Source: Synechocystis salina LEGE 00031 (GTDB taxonomy: Bacteria; Cyanobacteriota; Cyanobacteriia; Cyanobacteriales; Microcystaceae). Taken from it: DNA of 61,170 nt. The stretch is taken from assembly GCF_015207985.1 (NCBI RefSeq), contig NZ_JADEVV010000021.1:1-61170 (forward strand), read 5' to 3'. A program made the translations under genes and the position numbers. A model generated the notes under the pieces. That model was not told the origin of the DNA and searched no databases. It saw nothing but the letters and a program-made list of their open reading frames with translations. How positions within the stretch are numbered: position 1 is the first letter of the stretch; every line of letters starts with the position of its first letter. Below, one piece after another: positions 17,697 through 26,272 of the stretch.

Positions 17697-20381
17697 ATGC
17701 AGTCCCCCCATGCTCCCCGCTGGAATCTTTCCCATTGGGCCATTGACCATCCCCGTTTCACCATCGGTTTTTGGTTGGCGATCGCCGTGGCGGGGCTATT
17801 GGCCTTTATCTCCCTCAAATATGCCCTGTTTCCGGAAGTGAGCTTCCCGGTGGTGATCGTCCAGAGCAGTGGTTCGGGCTTGGATTTAGCCCAAACAGAG
17901 CAGAAGTTGACCATTCCCCTGGAGGAAAAACTAATTACCATTGCCGATGCGGATGTGCAATCGTCCACCTACCCAGGGCAAACAGTGGCATCGGTGATTT
18001 TTTTAATGGGGCAATCCCTGGAACAGGCCACCACGGCGGTGGAGCAATCTTTACAGGGGGTAACTCTACCGGCGGGCAGTGAAATTACCGTTTCTCCTTA
18101 TAACCTGAACGAATCGGTGGCGGTGACCTATGCTGTGGCGTCCGAGACATTATCCCTAGAGGAAATGGCAGAGCCGTTGCGGCAAGAAATAATACCCAAG
18201 CTCCAGAACATTGATGGGGTACTGCGGGTGGACTTACTAGGGGATGCTAACTTTCGATCGCCAGGGGTCAAGGCATCGGCTCAACAAACCATCAATCCCC
18301 CCACGTTGACTCGCCATAACGGCCAGGATGTGTTGGCGGTGCAGGTGGTGAAAACGGCCCAGGCCAATACCCTGGAGGTGGTAGACCTGGTGGAACAGTT
18401 GATTGCGGCGCAGGCCCCCAGTTTGCCCCAGTTACAATTCATCGAAGCGGAAACCACAGCAGGTTATATCCGGGAAGCAACCCAGGCCACCATTGAAGCC
18501 CTGTTGGGGGCGATCATCTTGGCGGTGTTGATTATTTATCCCTTTCTCCGTAGCGGCTGGGCCACTTTGATTTCGGCGATCGCCATCCCCCTTTCTTTGC
18601 TGGGCACCTTTATTGTGATGGCGGCGTTGGACTTTAACCTAGAAACCCTGACCCTGCTGGCCTTAGCTTTAATTATCGGCATTGTGGTGGACGATGCCAT
18701 TGTCGATGTGGAAAATATTGCTCGGCACATTGAAGCGGGGGAACCGCCCAAGCGGGCCGCCAAAAATGGCACCGAAGAAATTGGCTTGACCGTATCTGCT
18801 ACTACTTTCTCCATTGTGGTGGTGTTTTTACCCATTGCCTTGTTGGGGGGAACTTTGGGGGAATTTTTCTTGCCCTTTGCCGTCACCGTGTCCGCCGCTG
18901 TGATGGTCTCCCTGCTGGTGGCCCGAACCCTTTCCCCAGTGCTGACAGTGTTGTGGCTACGTCCTCAACCCCAACGATCCGGTTCTTGGTTCAGTCGGGG
19001 TTTGGATCTCCTCGGCGATCGTTACCAACAGGTTTTAGCTTGGTCTTTGGGACACCGTTGGTGGATTGTGGCCTTGGCCTTAGCCAGTTTGATGGGGGGC
19101 TTGGCCATTATTCCCCTCATTCCCCAGGGTTTTATTCCCACCCTCGACCGGGGCGAATTTAACGTCATTTTCCAGTCTGCTCCCCCCAAAATTGCTGGGG
19201 CCTTGTCTGCTCCCCCCAGTGAAAATAACAGCAGTAACAGTAATGAAGGAGGCACGGGCGGAGCCTTTGGCTGGATTGATCAACTAGCCACTAATCCTGA
19301 GGCGGTGCTGTTGCGACGGGGTCGGCGAGTGGCGGAAGAGTTAGAACCCCCTATTTTGGCCAATCCGACTGTGACAGAAACGTTCACCGTGGTGGGTACC
19401 CAGGGCAATCCCCTCCAGGGCAAAATCTATGTCAAGCTGGACGGCGATCGCCAGGTGACGACCCAAACGGTGCAAACGGAAGTGCGGGAAGCGTTGCCGG
19501 AAATTCCCCGGGTAACCACCAGGGTAGAAAATATCCTTTTTGTGCAAACGGGGGACGATACGCCCCTCAAGTTGGCTTTACTGGGCAATGATTTAGATGT
19601 GTTGCAAGCCACAGGGAAAGCTCTGGAGGAAAAGGTGATGGCTTTACCAGGTTTAACCCAAATCAGCCTCACCGGGGCGGAGCCTGACAGTACGGGAATT
19701 TTGCGTCTACGGGGGCAACGGGCAGTCTATCTCAGTGCTTCCTTACTGCCCAACTATGCCCTGGGGGATCTCACCCAACAGGTGACGGCGATCGCCGAGG
19801 AGTTATTACCCGCCGGAGTGGAACTGAGTGTCCAGGGGGAATCGGCCCGGGTCGGATCGGTATTTCGGGAATTTGCCCTCGCCTTTTTACTTTCCTTGCT
19901 GGGGATGGCGGTCATTTTTCTGGGGCTATTCCGCCGTTTACTGGAACCAATGGTGGTGTTACTTTCCTTACCCCTATCCATTGTTGGGGCCATGGTGGGC
20001 TTGCTGGTTACCCAGAGCGAATTTGGCATGATTTCCCTGATTGGCTTGATTTTCCTTCTGGGTCTGTTGGACAAAAACGCCATTCTCCTGATTGACTATG
20101 CCAACCAACTGCGGCATCAGGGTTTATCCCGCCAGGAAGCTTTATTGCAAACGGGCCATATCCGTCTGCGGCCGATCTTGATGACCACCAGTTCCACTAT
20201 TTTGGGCATGCTCCCCCTGGCGCTGGGATGGGGGGCCGGAGCGGAACTCAGACAACCCATGGCGATCGCCATCATTGGGGGCCTGTTCACCTCCTCCGTA
20301 CTCAGTTTGGTGGTGGTGCCGGTTTTGTACAGTCTGTTGGATGATGTTTGGGGAAGGGAAGCTAAGTCGGAAAAATCCTGA
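17697..20381 (+). CDS. RND-family efflux transporter (AcrB/HAE1-like)
   Basis: 894 residues from ATG 17697 (MQSPHAPRWNLSHWAIDHPR); the frame is open upstream but the family starts here. One N-terminal helix, a large periplasmic loop, the TM2-TM6 cluster with the proton-relay GIVVDDAIVDVENI segment, a second loop and the final helices (LLGLLDKNAILLIDYANQL) are all present. It is shorter than typical HAE1 pumps (about 1030), with reduced porter loops. It should drive proton-coupled export of hydrophobic compounds or metals. No membrane-fusion protein or outer-membrane channel gene is adjacent, so partners lie elsewhere. Confidence 0.9.
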   Translation: MQSPHAPRWNLSHWAIDHPRFTIGFWLAIAVAGLLAFISLKYALFPEVSFPVVIVQSSGSGLDLAQTEQKLTIPLEEKLITIADADVQSSTYPGQTVASVIFLMGQSLEQATTAVEQSLQGVTLPAGSEITVSPYNLNESVAVTYAVASETLSLEEMAEPLRQEIIPKLQNIDGVLRVDLLGDANFRSPGVKASAQQTINPPTLTRHNGQDVLAVQVVKTAQANTLEVVDLVEQLIAAQAPSLPQLQFIEAETTAGYIREATQATIEALLGAIILAVLIIYPFLRSGWATLISAIAIPLSLLGTFIVMAALDFNLETLTLLALALIIGIVVDDAIVDVENIARHIEAGEPPKRAAKNGTEEIGLTVSATTFSIVVVFLPIALLGGTLGEFFLPFAVTVSAAVMVSLLVARTLSPVLTVLWLRPQPQRSGSWFSRGLDLLGDRYQQVLAWSLGHRWWIVALALASLMGGLAIIPLIPQGFIPTLDRGEFNVIFQSAPPKIAGALSAPPSENNSSNSNEGGTGGAFGWIDQLATNPEAVLLRRGRRVAEELEPPILANPTVTETFTVVGTQGNPLQGKIYVKLDGDRQVTTQTVQTEVREALPEIPRVTTRVENILFVQTGDDTPLKLALLGNDLDVLQATGKALEEKVMALPGLTQISLTGAEPDSTGILRLRGQRAVYLSASLLPNYALGDLTQQVTAIAEELLPAGVELSVQGESARVGSVFREFALAFLLSLLGMAVIFLGLFRRLLEPMVVLLSLPLSIVGAMVGLLVTQSEFGMISLIGLIFLLGLLDKNAILLIDYANQLRHQGLSRQEALLQTGHIRLRPILMTTSSTILGMLPLALGWGAGAELRQPMAIAIIGGLFTSSVLSLVVVPVLYSLLDDVWGREAKSEKS

Positions 20382-20416
20382 GAGCCTGTTGGTAAAATCT
20401 GACTTTGCCTCTGTTT

Positions 20417-20434
20417 CCCCCCAAATTTGGGGGG
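20417..20434. other. Perfect 18-bp palindrome downstream of the RND gene
   Basis: CCCCCCAAATTTGGGGGG is fully self-complementary, followed by TAAGGGGGTCTTTTTAAA. As RNA it would fold on itself or with the neighbouring G run before the T tract, so it may work as a terminator. Similar C6AAATTTG6 palindromes are, from memory, dispersed in cyanobacterial intergenic regions. Confidence 0.6.
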
Positions 20435-20553
20435 TAAGGGGGTCTTTTTAAACACGTTCTGATTTTGCTCCCCTGGTAACATTTCCCCTCGGCTAGCCAT
20501 TGGCAGATGGGAATGCCAAAATGAAGACAACGTTGTTTTCGGTAAGAATTATT

Positions 20554-20946
20554 ATGTTGCGGGACTTGGTGCAAAAAGCAGTCTATTTAGGGGTTGGCAT
20601 TGCTTCCTATGCCGCCGAAACAGCCAATAGCAATATCAAGGAATTGGGCAACCACGCTCAGAAGTTGGTGGATACCCTGGTGGAACGGGGAGAAATGAAT
20701 GCAGAAGAAGCCCGCCGCTATGTGGATGAGTTGATTCGGGAAGCTCAGGGGGAGGCGATCGCCCATGGGGAAGGGGAAAATAAACAACCCCGCCGCATTG
20801 AAATCATTACAGATGAAGAGGACGCCAACGCCGATCCCCTTGCCCAAAAAACTCCCTCCCAAACCCAAACGGAGGACGTGGAAGCCCTGCGGCGACAGGT
20901 AGCGGCCCTGCAGGCGGAATTGCAACGTTTGAACCGTCAACCCTAA
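20554..20946 (+). CDS. Phasin-like (PhaF/COG3937-type) helical protein
   Basis: 130 residues from ATG 20554; two earlier in-frame ATGs are less likely because the family begins MLRDLxQKAVxLGVG. The N-terminal amphipathic segment, the central helix (ELGNHAQKLVDTLVERGEMNAEEARRYVDELIREA) and a C-terminal coiled coil (VEALRRQVAALQAELQRLNRQ) separated by an acidic linker match polyhydroxyalkanoate granule-associated/regulator-like proteins. A granule or membrane scaffold role is inferred. It precedes another helical unknown protein by 64 bp, likely as one operon. Confidence 0.7.
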   Translation: MLRDLVQKAVYLGVGIASYAAETANSNIKELGNHAQKLVDTLVERGEMNAEEARRYVDELIREAQGEAIAHGEGENKQPRRIEIITDEEDANADPLAQKTPSQTQTEDVEALRRQVAALQAELQRLNRQP

Positions 20947-21010
20947 CCAAGGGGCACAGCGTCCACCACAAGTTGTCAACACTGCAAATAGCAAAAATAG
21001 CAAAACAGTT

Positions 21011-21487
21011 ATGGAAGATTGGGAGAAAAACCTCTGGTTGGCGGTGGAAACCTTGACCACAGCGGTGGAGACTTGGGTGGAAGACGTGGAGAACGCCCTA
21101 GGGGAAGTGGCCGAAACCATCGAAGAGGAATTAGGCACCGAGTTGCAATGGTTCTGGCAAGAATGGTCCACCTTCTGGGAAGACTTGTCTGACTTTGACG
21201 GGGACTTAACCGACCTAGGGGAATTTGGCGATCGCCAGGGCCGGGAAGGGCGGAACAATCGAACAAATGATCGAGGCTATTCGTCCATGGTGCCCTGGTC
21301 TTCCCTGGACGGGGACTTGGGTCTCAATCCCCATCTGCCAGCCAGCGCCAATCATCAGCCCGCTTGCCAAGGCTGTCAGCACTACCACGGTTATGTGTAC
21401 AACGGACAACTACTGGTGTGTGCCATGCACCCCTACGGCTGGGAAACGGAACAATGCCCAGATTGGCAAGGCCCCAATCCCAATTAA
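21011..21487 (+). CDS. Unknown protein with acidic helical N-terminus and Cys-rich C-terminus
   Basis: 158 residues. The N-terminal 75 residues are acidic and tryptophan-rich (WEKNLWLAVETLTTAVETWV, then WFWQEWSTFWEDLSDFDGD). After a polar linker, the C-terminal 60 residues carry CQGCQHYHGYVYNGQLLVCAMH and ETEQCPDW, four cysteines spaced like a small zinc- or iron-sulphur-binding fold. The C-terminal pattern is seen in cyanobacterial hypothetical proteins, but I know no function. It lies 64 bp after the phasin-like gene and about 110 bp before truB. Confidence 0.65.
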   Translation: MEDWEKNLWLAVETLTTAVETWVEDVENALGEVAETIEEELGTELQWFWQEWSTFWEDLSDFDGDLTDLGEFGDRQGREGRNNRTNDRGYSSMVPWSSLDGDLGLNPHLPASANHQPACQGCQHYHGYVYNGQLLVCAMHPYGWETEQCPDWQGPNPN

Positions 21488-21597
21488 TTGTTTTTACTAA
21501 TATCCAATAACTATTTCAACGGGCAGGGCAGGCGATCACCTAAGGGAACTGCTAAGGTTTTTGTTGGCCGCCCCTTAACTCCAGCAAATTTTCCCCT

Positions 21598-22488
21598 ATG
21601 TTTGGTTTCCTCAATCTCCATAAACCGCTGCAACTCACTTCCCATGATTGTGTGGCCAAAGTGCGCCGTCTATTAAGGCAAAAACGGGTGGGCCACGGAG
21701 GAACCCTAGATCCTTTGGCGGAGGGAGTATTGCCTATGGCGGTGGGGTCAGCGACCCGATTACTGCCCTACTTGACCGGAGACAAGCAATATCAAGCCAT
21801 TATTCGTTTTGGGGTGCGTACCGACAGTGACGACCTCGCGGGGAAAGTGCTGGAAAGTCGAATTGTTGCGGATTTAACCTTAGCTGCCGTTGAACAGCTT
21901 TTACCAGATTTTTTGGGAGAAATTGAGCAAATACCGCCCCAATACAGTGCTATTCAGGTTAATGGTAAGCGGTTATATGAATTGGCTAGGGCCGGCATTA
22001 CCCAAGCAGTGCCCAGTCGCAGGGTGACCATTGATGACTTGAAAGTGCTCGGTTGGCGATCGGGGGATCAGCCGGAATTGGACTTACAAATTACCTGTGG
22101 GGAAGGAACTTACATTCGGGCTTTAGCCAGGGACCTTGGCGATCGCCTGGGAACGGGGGCAACCCTGGCGGGCTTAGTACGGCACCAGAGTGGTGGCATG
22201 GCCCTGGATAATAGCGTCGGTTTAACGGCCTTGGAAAAAATCGCTGAGGCGGGGGAGTCCATTCCCCTCATTCCTCCCCAGGAAGCGTTGAGCCATTTAG
22301 CCACAGTCCGCCTAAATAGTGAGTTGGAAAAAAGGTGGTTCCATGGTCAAAGATTACTGTTGCCGGATCTTCCCGTCGGAGTGGCACTCATTACATCGGA
22401 TCTAGACCCAGTAAAATGCTTGGGCATTGCCGTTGTAACCCCAGAAGACCATGGCACGGTGTTACGGCCAAAAGTTGTGCTGAATTAA
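21598..22488 (+). CDS. truB: tRNA pseudouridine(55) synthase
   Basis: 296 residues. The catalytic aspartate lies in GHGGTLDPLAEGVLPMAVG (about residue 40), and the downstream IPPQYSAIQVNGKRLYELAR and GTYIRALARDLGDRLG segments complete the TruB signature. It isomerises uridine 55 in the T-loop of tRNAs in the cytoplasm. ATG 21598 directly precedes the family-typical FGFLNLHKPLQLTSHDCV. The C-terminus is shorter than in E. coli, as in other cyanobacteria. Confidence 0.97.
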   Translation: MFGFLNLHKPLQLTSHDCVAKVRRLLRQKRVGHGGTLDPLAEGVLPMAVGSATRLLPYLTGDKQYQAIIRFGVRTDSDDLAGKVLESRIVADLTLAAVEQLLPDFLGEIEQIPPQYSAIQVNGKRLYELARAGITQAVPSRRVTIDDLKVLGWRSGDQPELDLQITCGEGTYIRALARDLGDRLGTGATLAGLVRHQSGGMALDNSVGLTALEKIAEAGESIPLIPPQEALSHLATVRLNSELEKRWFHGQRLLLPDLPVGVALITSDLDPVKCLGIAVVTPEDHGTVLRPKVVLN

Positions 22489-22599
22489 AAGTTGTTGTAA
22501 CCAACCTTGGGTATCATTACTTGCCAAACAAATTTCAGTTAAAAACTTGTCAAATTTACTTTCTTAACGAATCAAATAGTTGTTAATTTGATTTTAACT

Positions 22600-23235
22600 A
22601 TGGCTAACAAAAAGATTATTGTTTTTGACCTAGATGGAGTACTAATCGACTCCGAAGAAGCTAACTACCAAGCCTTTGCCTATGGCATTGAACAATTGGG
22701 TTTGCCTCGGCCCGATCGCCAAACAGTGGTTTCCCTCGTGGGACTAAAAGCTTCCCTGATGCTAGAAAAATTAGGTTGTCCAACAGAAAAAGTAGAACGT
22801 ATTTTTAAAGATTTTGTCCAACCTTTTTACATCGAAAATCTGCCTCAACTGGCGGCTCCCATGCCCCAAGCTGGAACGGTTTTAGAAACTTTGAAACAAC
22901 GGGACTACACGATTCTAGCCTGCACTTCCGGCGATCGCCGTACCCAAACAGCCGCTTTACAAGGAGTGGGTCTATGGTCAGCCATTGAAACCATGCTGGC
23001 GGCCGACGATTCCCCATTTGCTAAGCCCGATCCCCGTTACCTGCAACAATTGCTCGCTCCCTTTGATTACCAAACACTGTTGCATGTGGAAGATGCAGAA
23101 GTCGGCATTCGCATGGGGCAAGCTTGTGGAGCAATAAGCATTTTTGCTGAGTATGGCTATGGCTCCCTACCAACGGATTTGCCAGTGGATTATCGTCTTA
23201 CCCAATTGGCCGATATTTTGGCGATCGCCCTTTAG
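22600..23235 (+). CDS. HAD-superfamily hydrolase (Gph/CbbY-like phosphatase)
   Basis: 211 residues from ATG 22600; a TTG four codons upstream is open but less likely. Motif I VFDLDGVLIDS (two aspartates), motif II ACTSGDRR, the motif III lysine in FAKPDPRYL and motif IV VEDAEVGIRMG are all present, with the alpha-helical C1 cap between motifs I and II. It should dephosphorylate a small phosphorylated metabolite such as phosphoglycolate or a sugar phosphate; the exact substrate cannot be read. It precedes the low-GC toxin/immunity remnant. Confidence 0.88.
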   Translation: MANKKIIVFDLDGVLIDSEEANYQAFAYGIEQLGLPRPDRQTVVSLVGLKASLMLEKLGCPTEKVERIFKDFVQPFYIENLPQLAAPMPQAGTVLETLKQRDYTILACTSGDRRTQTAALQGVGLWSAIETMLAADDSPFAKPDPRYLQQLLAPFDYQTLLHVEDAEVGIRMGQACGAISIFAEYGYGSLPTDLPVDYRLTQLADILAIAL

Positions 23236-23368
23236 AATTATCTTGACGATCAATTTCAGGATGTAAGGATGAAGCTTTAGTTGCCTCTCCACGCTCCACT
23301 GTAAAATCAGGTTAAAATTAATAAACTTAGTAAATGTACAGTTTCTACTCTTCGATATAGCCTGGTGA

Positions 23369-23557
23369 ATGAAAGATGACATTAAACAAGTCAATGACGT
23401 TGCCAAAGAATTTAATATGACCAAAGTTCAACGTAAAGAATTTGGACGGTTTTTAGAGAGACAAAAAGAACTCAATTTGGGCGAGACAAAAAATAAAAGA
23501 GGCGACTTTACCTATCAAGAACTATAACAACAAGCGAAACAATTTTTAAAATCATGA
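23369..23557 (+). pseudogene. Orphan polymorphic-toxin C-terminal tail with an in-frame stop
   Basis: ATG 23369 opens 52 codons (MKDDIKQVNDVAKEFNMTKV..., ending GDFTYQEL) and stops at TAA 23525-23527. Reading through that TAA adds QQAKQFLKS and ends at TGA 23555-23557, which overlaps the ATG of the next gene as ATGA. The charged, helical sequence with RKEFGRFLE and RGDFTYQEL resembles the extreme C-terminus of secreted polymorphic toxins (remembered pattern, not searched). The bulk of the toxin and any secretion domain are missing. A TGA directly precedes the ATG, so nothing extends upstream in frame. AT-rich compared with flanking genes. Confidence 0.6.
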
Positions 23558-24078
23558 ATCCATTGAAGTTTTTGTCAACAGCCAAACCCCAAACAAAAAT
23601 CACAAAAGATTGTTTTTATAGTCTAATCCAGCCTATTTATGGTCAAACTTGTTGGCAGATTCGTTTAGGTTATGGACAAGAACTATGTTTAGAAATTGGC
23701 AAGAAAATTCCTTATCATTCCTCCACTCTGAGCGGTGAATTTAAAGGGGAATGGCAACTTGGCACCAGAGCTTCGGACTGGGCAATTTACAGAAAAAAAT
23801 ATCCTGCTACTACAAACTCTGATTCATTGATAAAATCATCTGATTATGAAAAATCAATCAATCAAAAAATCACCAAAATAAGTAGACAAAAAATCCATAA
23901 AATAGAAATTGTTGAGTTTTTATATTTATTCGATTTTGGATTGTACAATTTGATGATTCCCGATCAGAAAACCACAGATGACTTGCCCCTGTGGGAATTA
24001 TTTATGCCAAATAACCAAATCTTGGAGGTATATCCCAACTTTGAATTTCAACTCCATTCCCAAGATGAAATTGCCTGA
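23554..24078 (+). CDS. Probable immunity protein for the adjacent decayed toxin
   Basis: 174 residues, low GC, many Lys/Ile/Asn codons unlike the neighbours. Its ATG overlaps the ancestral stop of the toxin remnant, the usual coupling in toxin-immunity pairs. The middle (LCLEIGKKIPYH, then GEWQLGTRASDWAIYRK) and the end (LYNLMIPDQKTTDDLPLWELFMPNNQILEV) match the layout of small immunity proteins: an acidic, beta-rich domain with a 'D-x-P-x-WELFxP' turn. The exact Imm family is not certain. Cytoplasmic, no signal peptide. It may persist as an orphan that protects against toxins of neighbouring strains. Confidence 0.6.
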   Translation: MNPLKFLSTAKPQTKITKDCFYSLIQPIYGQTCWQIRLGYGQELCLEIGKKIPYHSSTLSGEFKGEWQLGTRASDWAIYRKKYPATTNSDSLIKSSDYEKSINQKITKISRQKIHKIEIVEFLYLFDFGLYNLMIPDQKTTDDLPLWELFMPNNQILEVYPNFEFQLHSQDEIA

Positions 24079-24144
24079 GAGCAATCTGTTTTAGCTACCC
24101 AATCCATCTGCTATCTTTGTAAAGAAAAATTTACAACTTTGTCC

Positions 24145-26103
24145 ATGGTTATTGCCGTTTTCCCCTCCGTCCCCTGTCCCAGCACCGAACAAGTGCGCCA
24201 GGCGATCGCCGCTAGTCGGGACTTCTTGCTGTCGGAACAATACCCCGATGGTTACTGGTGGTCTGAGTTGGAATCTAACGTTACCATCACGGCGGAAGTG
24301 GTCATACTACATAAAATTTGGGGCACAGCAGCCCAAAGACCCCTGGAGAAGGCGAAAAGTTATTTGCTCCAACAACAACGGGACCATGGTGGTTGGGAAT
24401 TGTACTATGGCGATGGCGGTGAACTGAGCACCAGTGTGGAGGCCTACACAGCCCTGCGGATTTTGGGCGTTCCAGCTACAGATCCAGCCTTGCTCAAAGC
24501 GAAAAATTTCATTGTTGGCCGGGGCGGCATTAGCAAATCCCGCATTTTCACCAAAATGCACCTGGCCTTAATTGGTTGCTATGACTGGCGGGGCACCCCT
24601 TCCATTCCCCCTTGGGTCATGCTTTTGCCCAATAATTTTTTCTTTAATATTTACGAAATGTCCAGTTGGGCCCGCTCCAGTACGGTGCCGTTGATGATTG
24701 TCTGTGACCAAAAGCCGGTGTACGACATTGCCCAAGGCCTACGGGTGGACGAACTCTATGCGGAAGGGGTGGAAAACGTCCAGTACAAATTGCCGGAGAG
24801 TGGCACTATTTGGGATATTTTCATTGGTTTGGATAGCCTGTTTAAGTTGCAAGAACAGGTCAAAGTGGTGCCCTTACGGGAACAGGGTTTGGCCCTAGCG
24901 GAAAAGTGGATTTTAGAACGGCAAGAAGTCAGTGGCGATTGGGGTGGCATTATTCCGGCCATGCTCAATTCTTTACTAGCGTTGAAAGTTTTGGGCTATG
25001 ACCTCCATGATCCCTATGTACAGCGGGGCATAGCGGCGATCGACAATTTTGCCGTGGAAACGGAAGATAGCTATTCTATCCAAGCCTGTGTTTCCCCGGT
25101 GTGGGATACGGCCTGGGTGGTGCGGGCCTTGGCGGAGGCGGATCTGGGTAAGGATCATCCCGCCCTAGTTAAAGCAGGGCAGTGGTTGCTGGATAAGCAA
25201 ATTCTCACCTACGGCGATTGGCAAATCAAAAATCCCCAGGGTAAACCGGGGGCCTGGGCCTTTGAATTTGATAATAATTTCTACCCTGATATTGACGATA
25301 CCTGCGTGGTGATGATGGCTTTACAGGGTATTACCATCCCAGATGAAGCTAGAAAACAGGGGGCAATTGATAAAGCTTTGCAATGGGTAGCCACCATGCA
25401 GTGCAAAACCGGAGGCTGGGCCGCCTTTGACATTGACAATGACCAAGACTGGCTTAATCAATTACCCTACGGGGATTTGAGGGCTATGATTGACCCCAGC
25501 ACCGCCGACATTACCGCCCGGGTGATTGAAATGCTTGGGGCCTGTGGTTTGACCATGGACTCTCAAGGAGTAGAAAGGGGTTTAGCCTACTTGCTTCAAG
25601 AACAGGAACAGGATGGTAGTTGGTTTGGCCGCTGGGGGGTGAATTATCTCTATGGCACCAGTGGGGCCCTATCTGCTCTGGCTATTTACGATGCCCAACG
25701 TTTTGCCCCCCAAATTAAAGCGGCGATCGCCTGGTTATTGAGCTGTCAAAATGCAGATGGGGGTTGGGGAGAAACCTGTGAAAGCTATAGAAATAAGCAG
25801 TTAAAGGGCAAAGGCAACAGCACTGCGTCCCAAACCGCCTGGGCTTTAATTGGTTTGTTAGATGCCCTCAAATATTTACCTAGCCTCGGGCAAGATGCCA
25901 AACTAACCACGGCGATCGAGGGGAGTGTGGCTTTTCTCGTCCAGGGACAAACCGCCAAAGGCACCTGGGAAGAGGCAGAATTTACGGGCACCGGCTTCCC
26001 TTGTCATTTTTATATCCGCTATCACTACTACCGCCAATATTTTCCCCTCATTGCCCTAGCTCGCTATAACCATTTAACCACATCAGCAGAAGCCCTGGGG
26101 TGA
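24145..26103 (+). CDS. shc: Squalene-hopene cyclase
   Basis: 652 residues from ATG 24145, the usual length. The catalytic DXDD motif is DIDDTC (about residue 375), and repeated QW motifs (QQQRDHGGWELYYGD, QCKTGGWAAFDIDN, QEQDGSWFGRWGVNY, QNADGGWGETCE) mark the triterpene cyclase fold. It cyclises squalene to hopene at the membrane, the committed step of hopanoid synthesis. The gene ends 64 bp before tRNA-Pro. No squalene synthase gene is present in the window. Confidence 0.97.
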   Translation: MVIAVFPSVPCPSTEQVRQAIAASRDFLLSEQYPDGYWWSELESNVTITAEVVILHKIWGTAAQRPLEKAKSYLLQQQRDHGGWELYYGDGGELSTSVEAYTALRILGVPATDPALLKAKNFIVGRGGISKSRIFTKMHLALIGCYDWRGTPSIPPWVMLLPNNFFFNIYEMSSWARSSTVPLMIVCDQKPVYDIAQGLRVDELYAEGVENVQYKLPESGTIWDIFIGLDSLFKLQEQVKVVPLREQGLALAEKWILERQEVSGDWGGIIPAMLNSLLALKVLGYDLHDPYVQRGIAAIDNFAVETEDSYSIQACVSPVWDTAWVVRALAEADLGKDHPALVKAGQWLLDKQILTYGDWQIKNPQGKPGAWAFEFDNNFYPDIDDTCVVMMALQGITIPDEARKQGAIDKALQWVATMQCKTGGWAAFDIDNDQDWLNQLPYGDLRAMIDPSTADITARVIEMLGACGLTMDSQGVERGLAYLLQEQEQDGSWFGRWGVNYLYGTSGALSALAIYDAQRFAPQIKAAIAWLLSCQNADGGWGETCESYRNKQLKGKGNSTASQTAWALIGLLDALKYLPSLGQDAKLTTAIEGSVAFLVQGQTAKGTWEEAEFTGTGFPCHFYIRYHYYRQYFPLIALARYNHLTTSAEALG

Positions 26104-26167
26104 TATCCGCCCGACTAACCCCTGGCGATCTGGGGAAATCTATCCTAAGATTGGAGGGGTTAAACTA

Positions 26168-26241
26168 CGGGATGTAGCGCAGCTTGGTAGCGCGCCTGCT
26201 TTGGGAGCAGGATGTCGCAGGTTCAAATCCTGTCATCCCGA
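26168..26241 (+). tRNA. tRNA-Pro (anticodon TGG)
   Basis: A 74-nt cloverleaf: acceptor stem CGGGATG pairs with CATCCCG, D-arm TAGCGCAGCTTGGTAGCGC, anticodon stem-loop CCTGC TTTGGGA GCAGG with TGG anticodon, T-arm GCAGGTTCAAATCCTGT and an A discriminator. CCA is not encoded. Confidence 0.97.
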
Positions 26242-26272
26242 TTCGCTATTCCTGTACAAGTTCAATAAAGTT

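Noticed and set aside
23525-23527. The TAA in the toxin remnant as a recoded or programmed read-through stop
   Set aside because: TAA is seldom recoded and no stimulatory hairpin is obvious; a simple nonsense mutation explains it.
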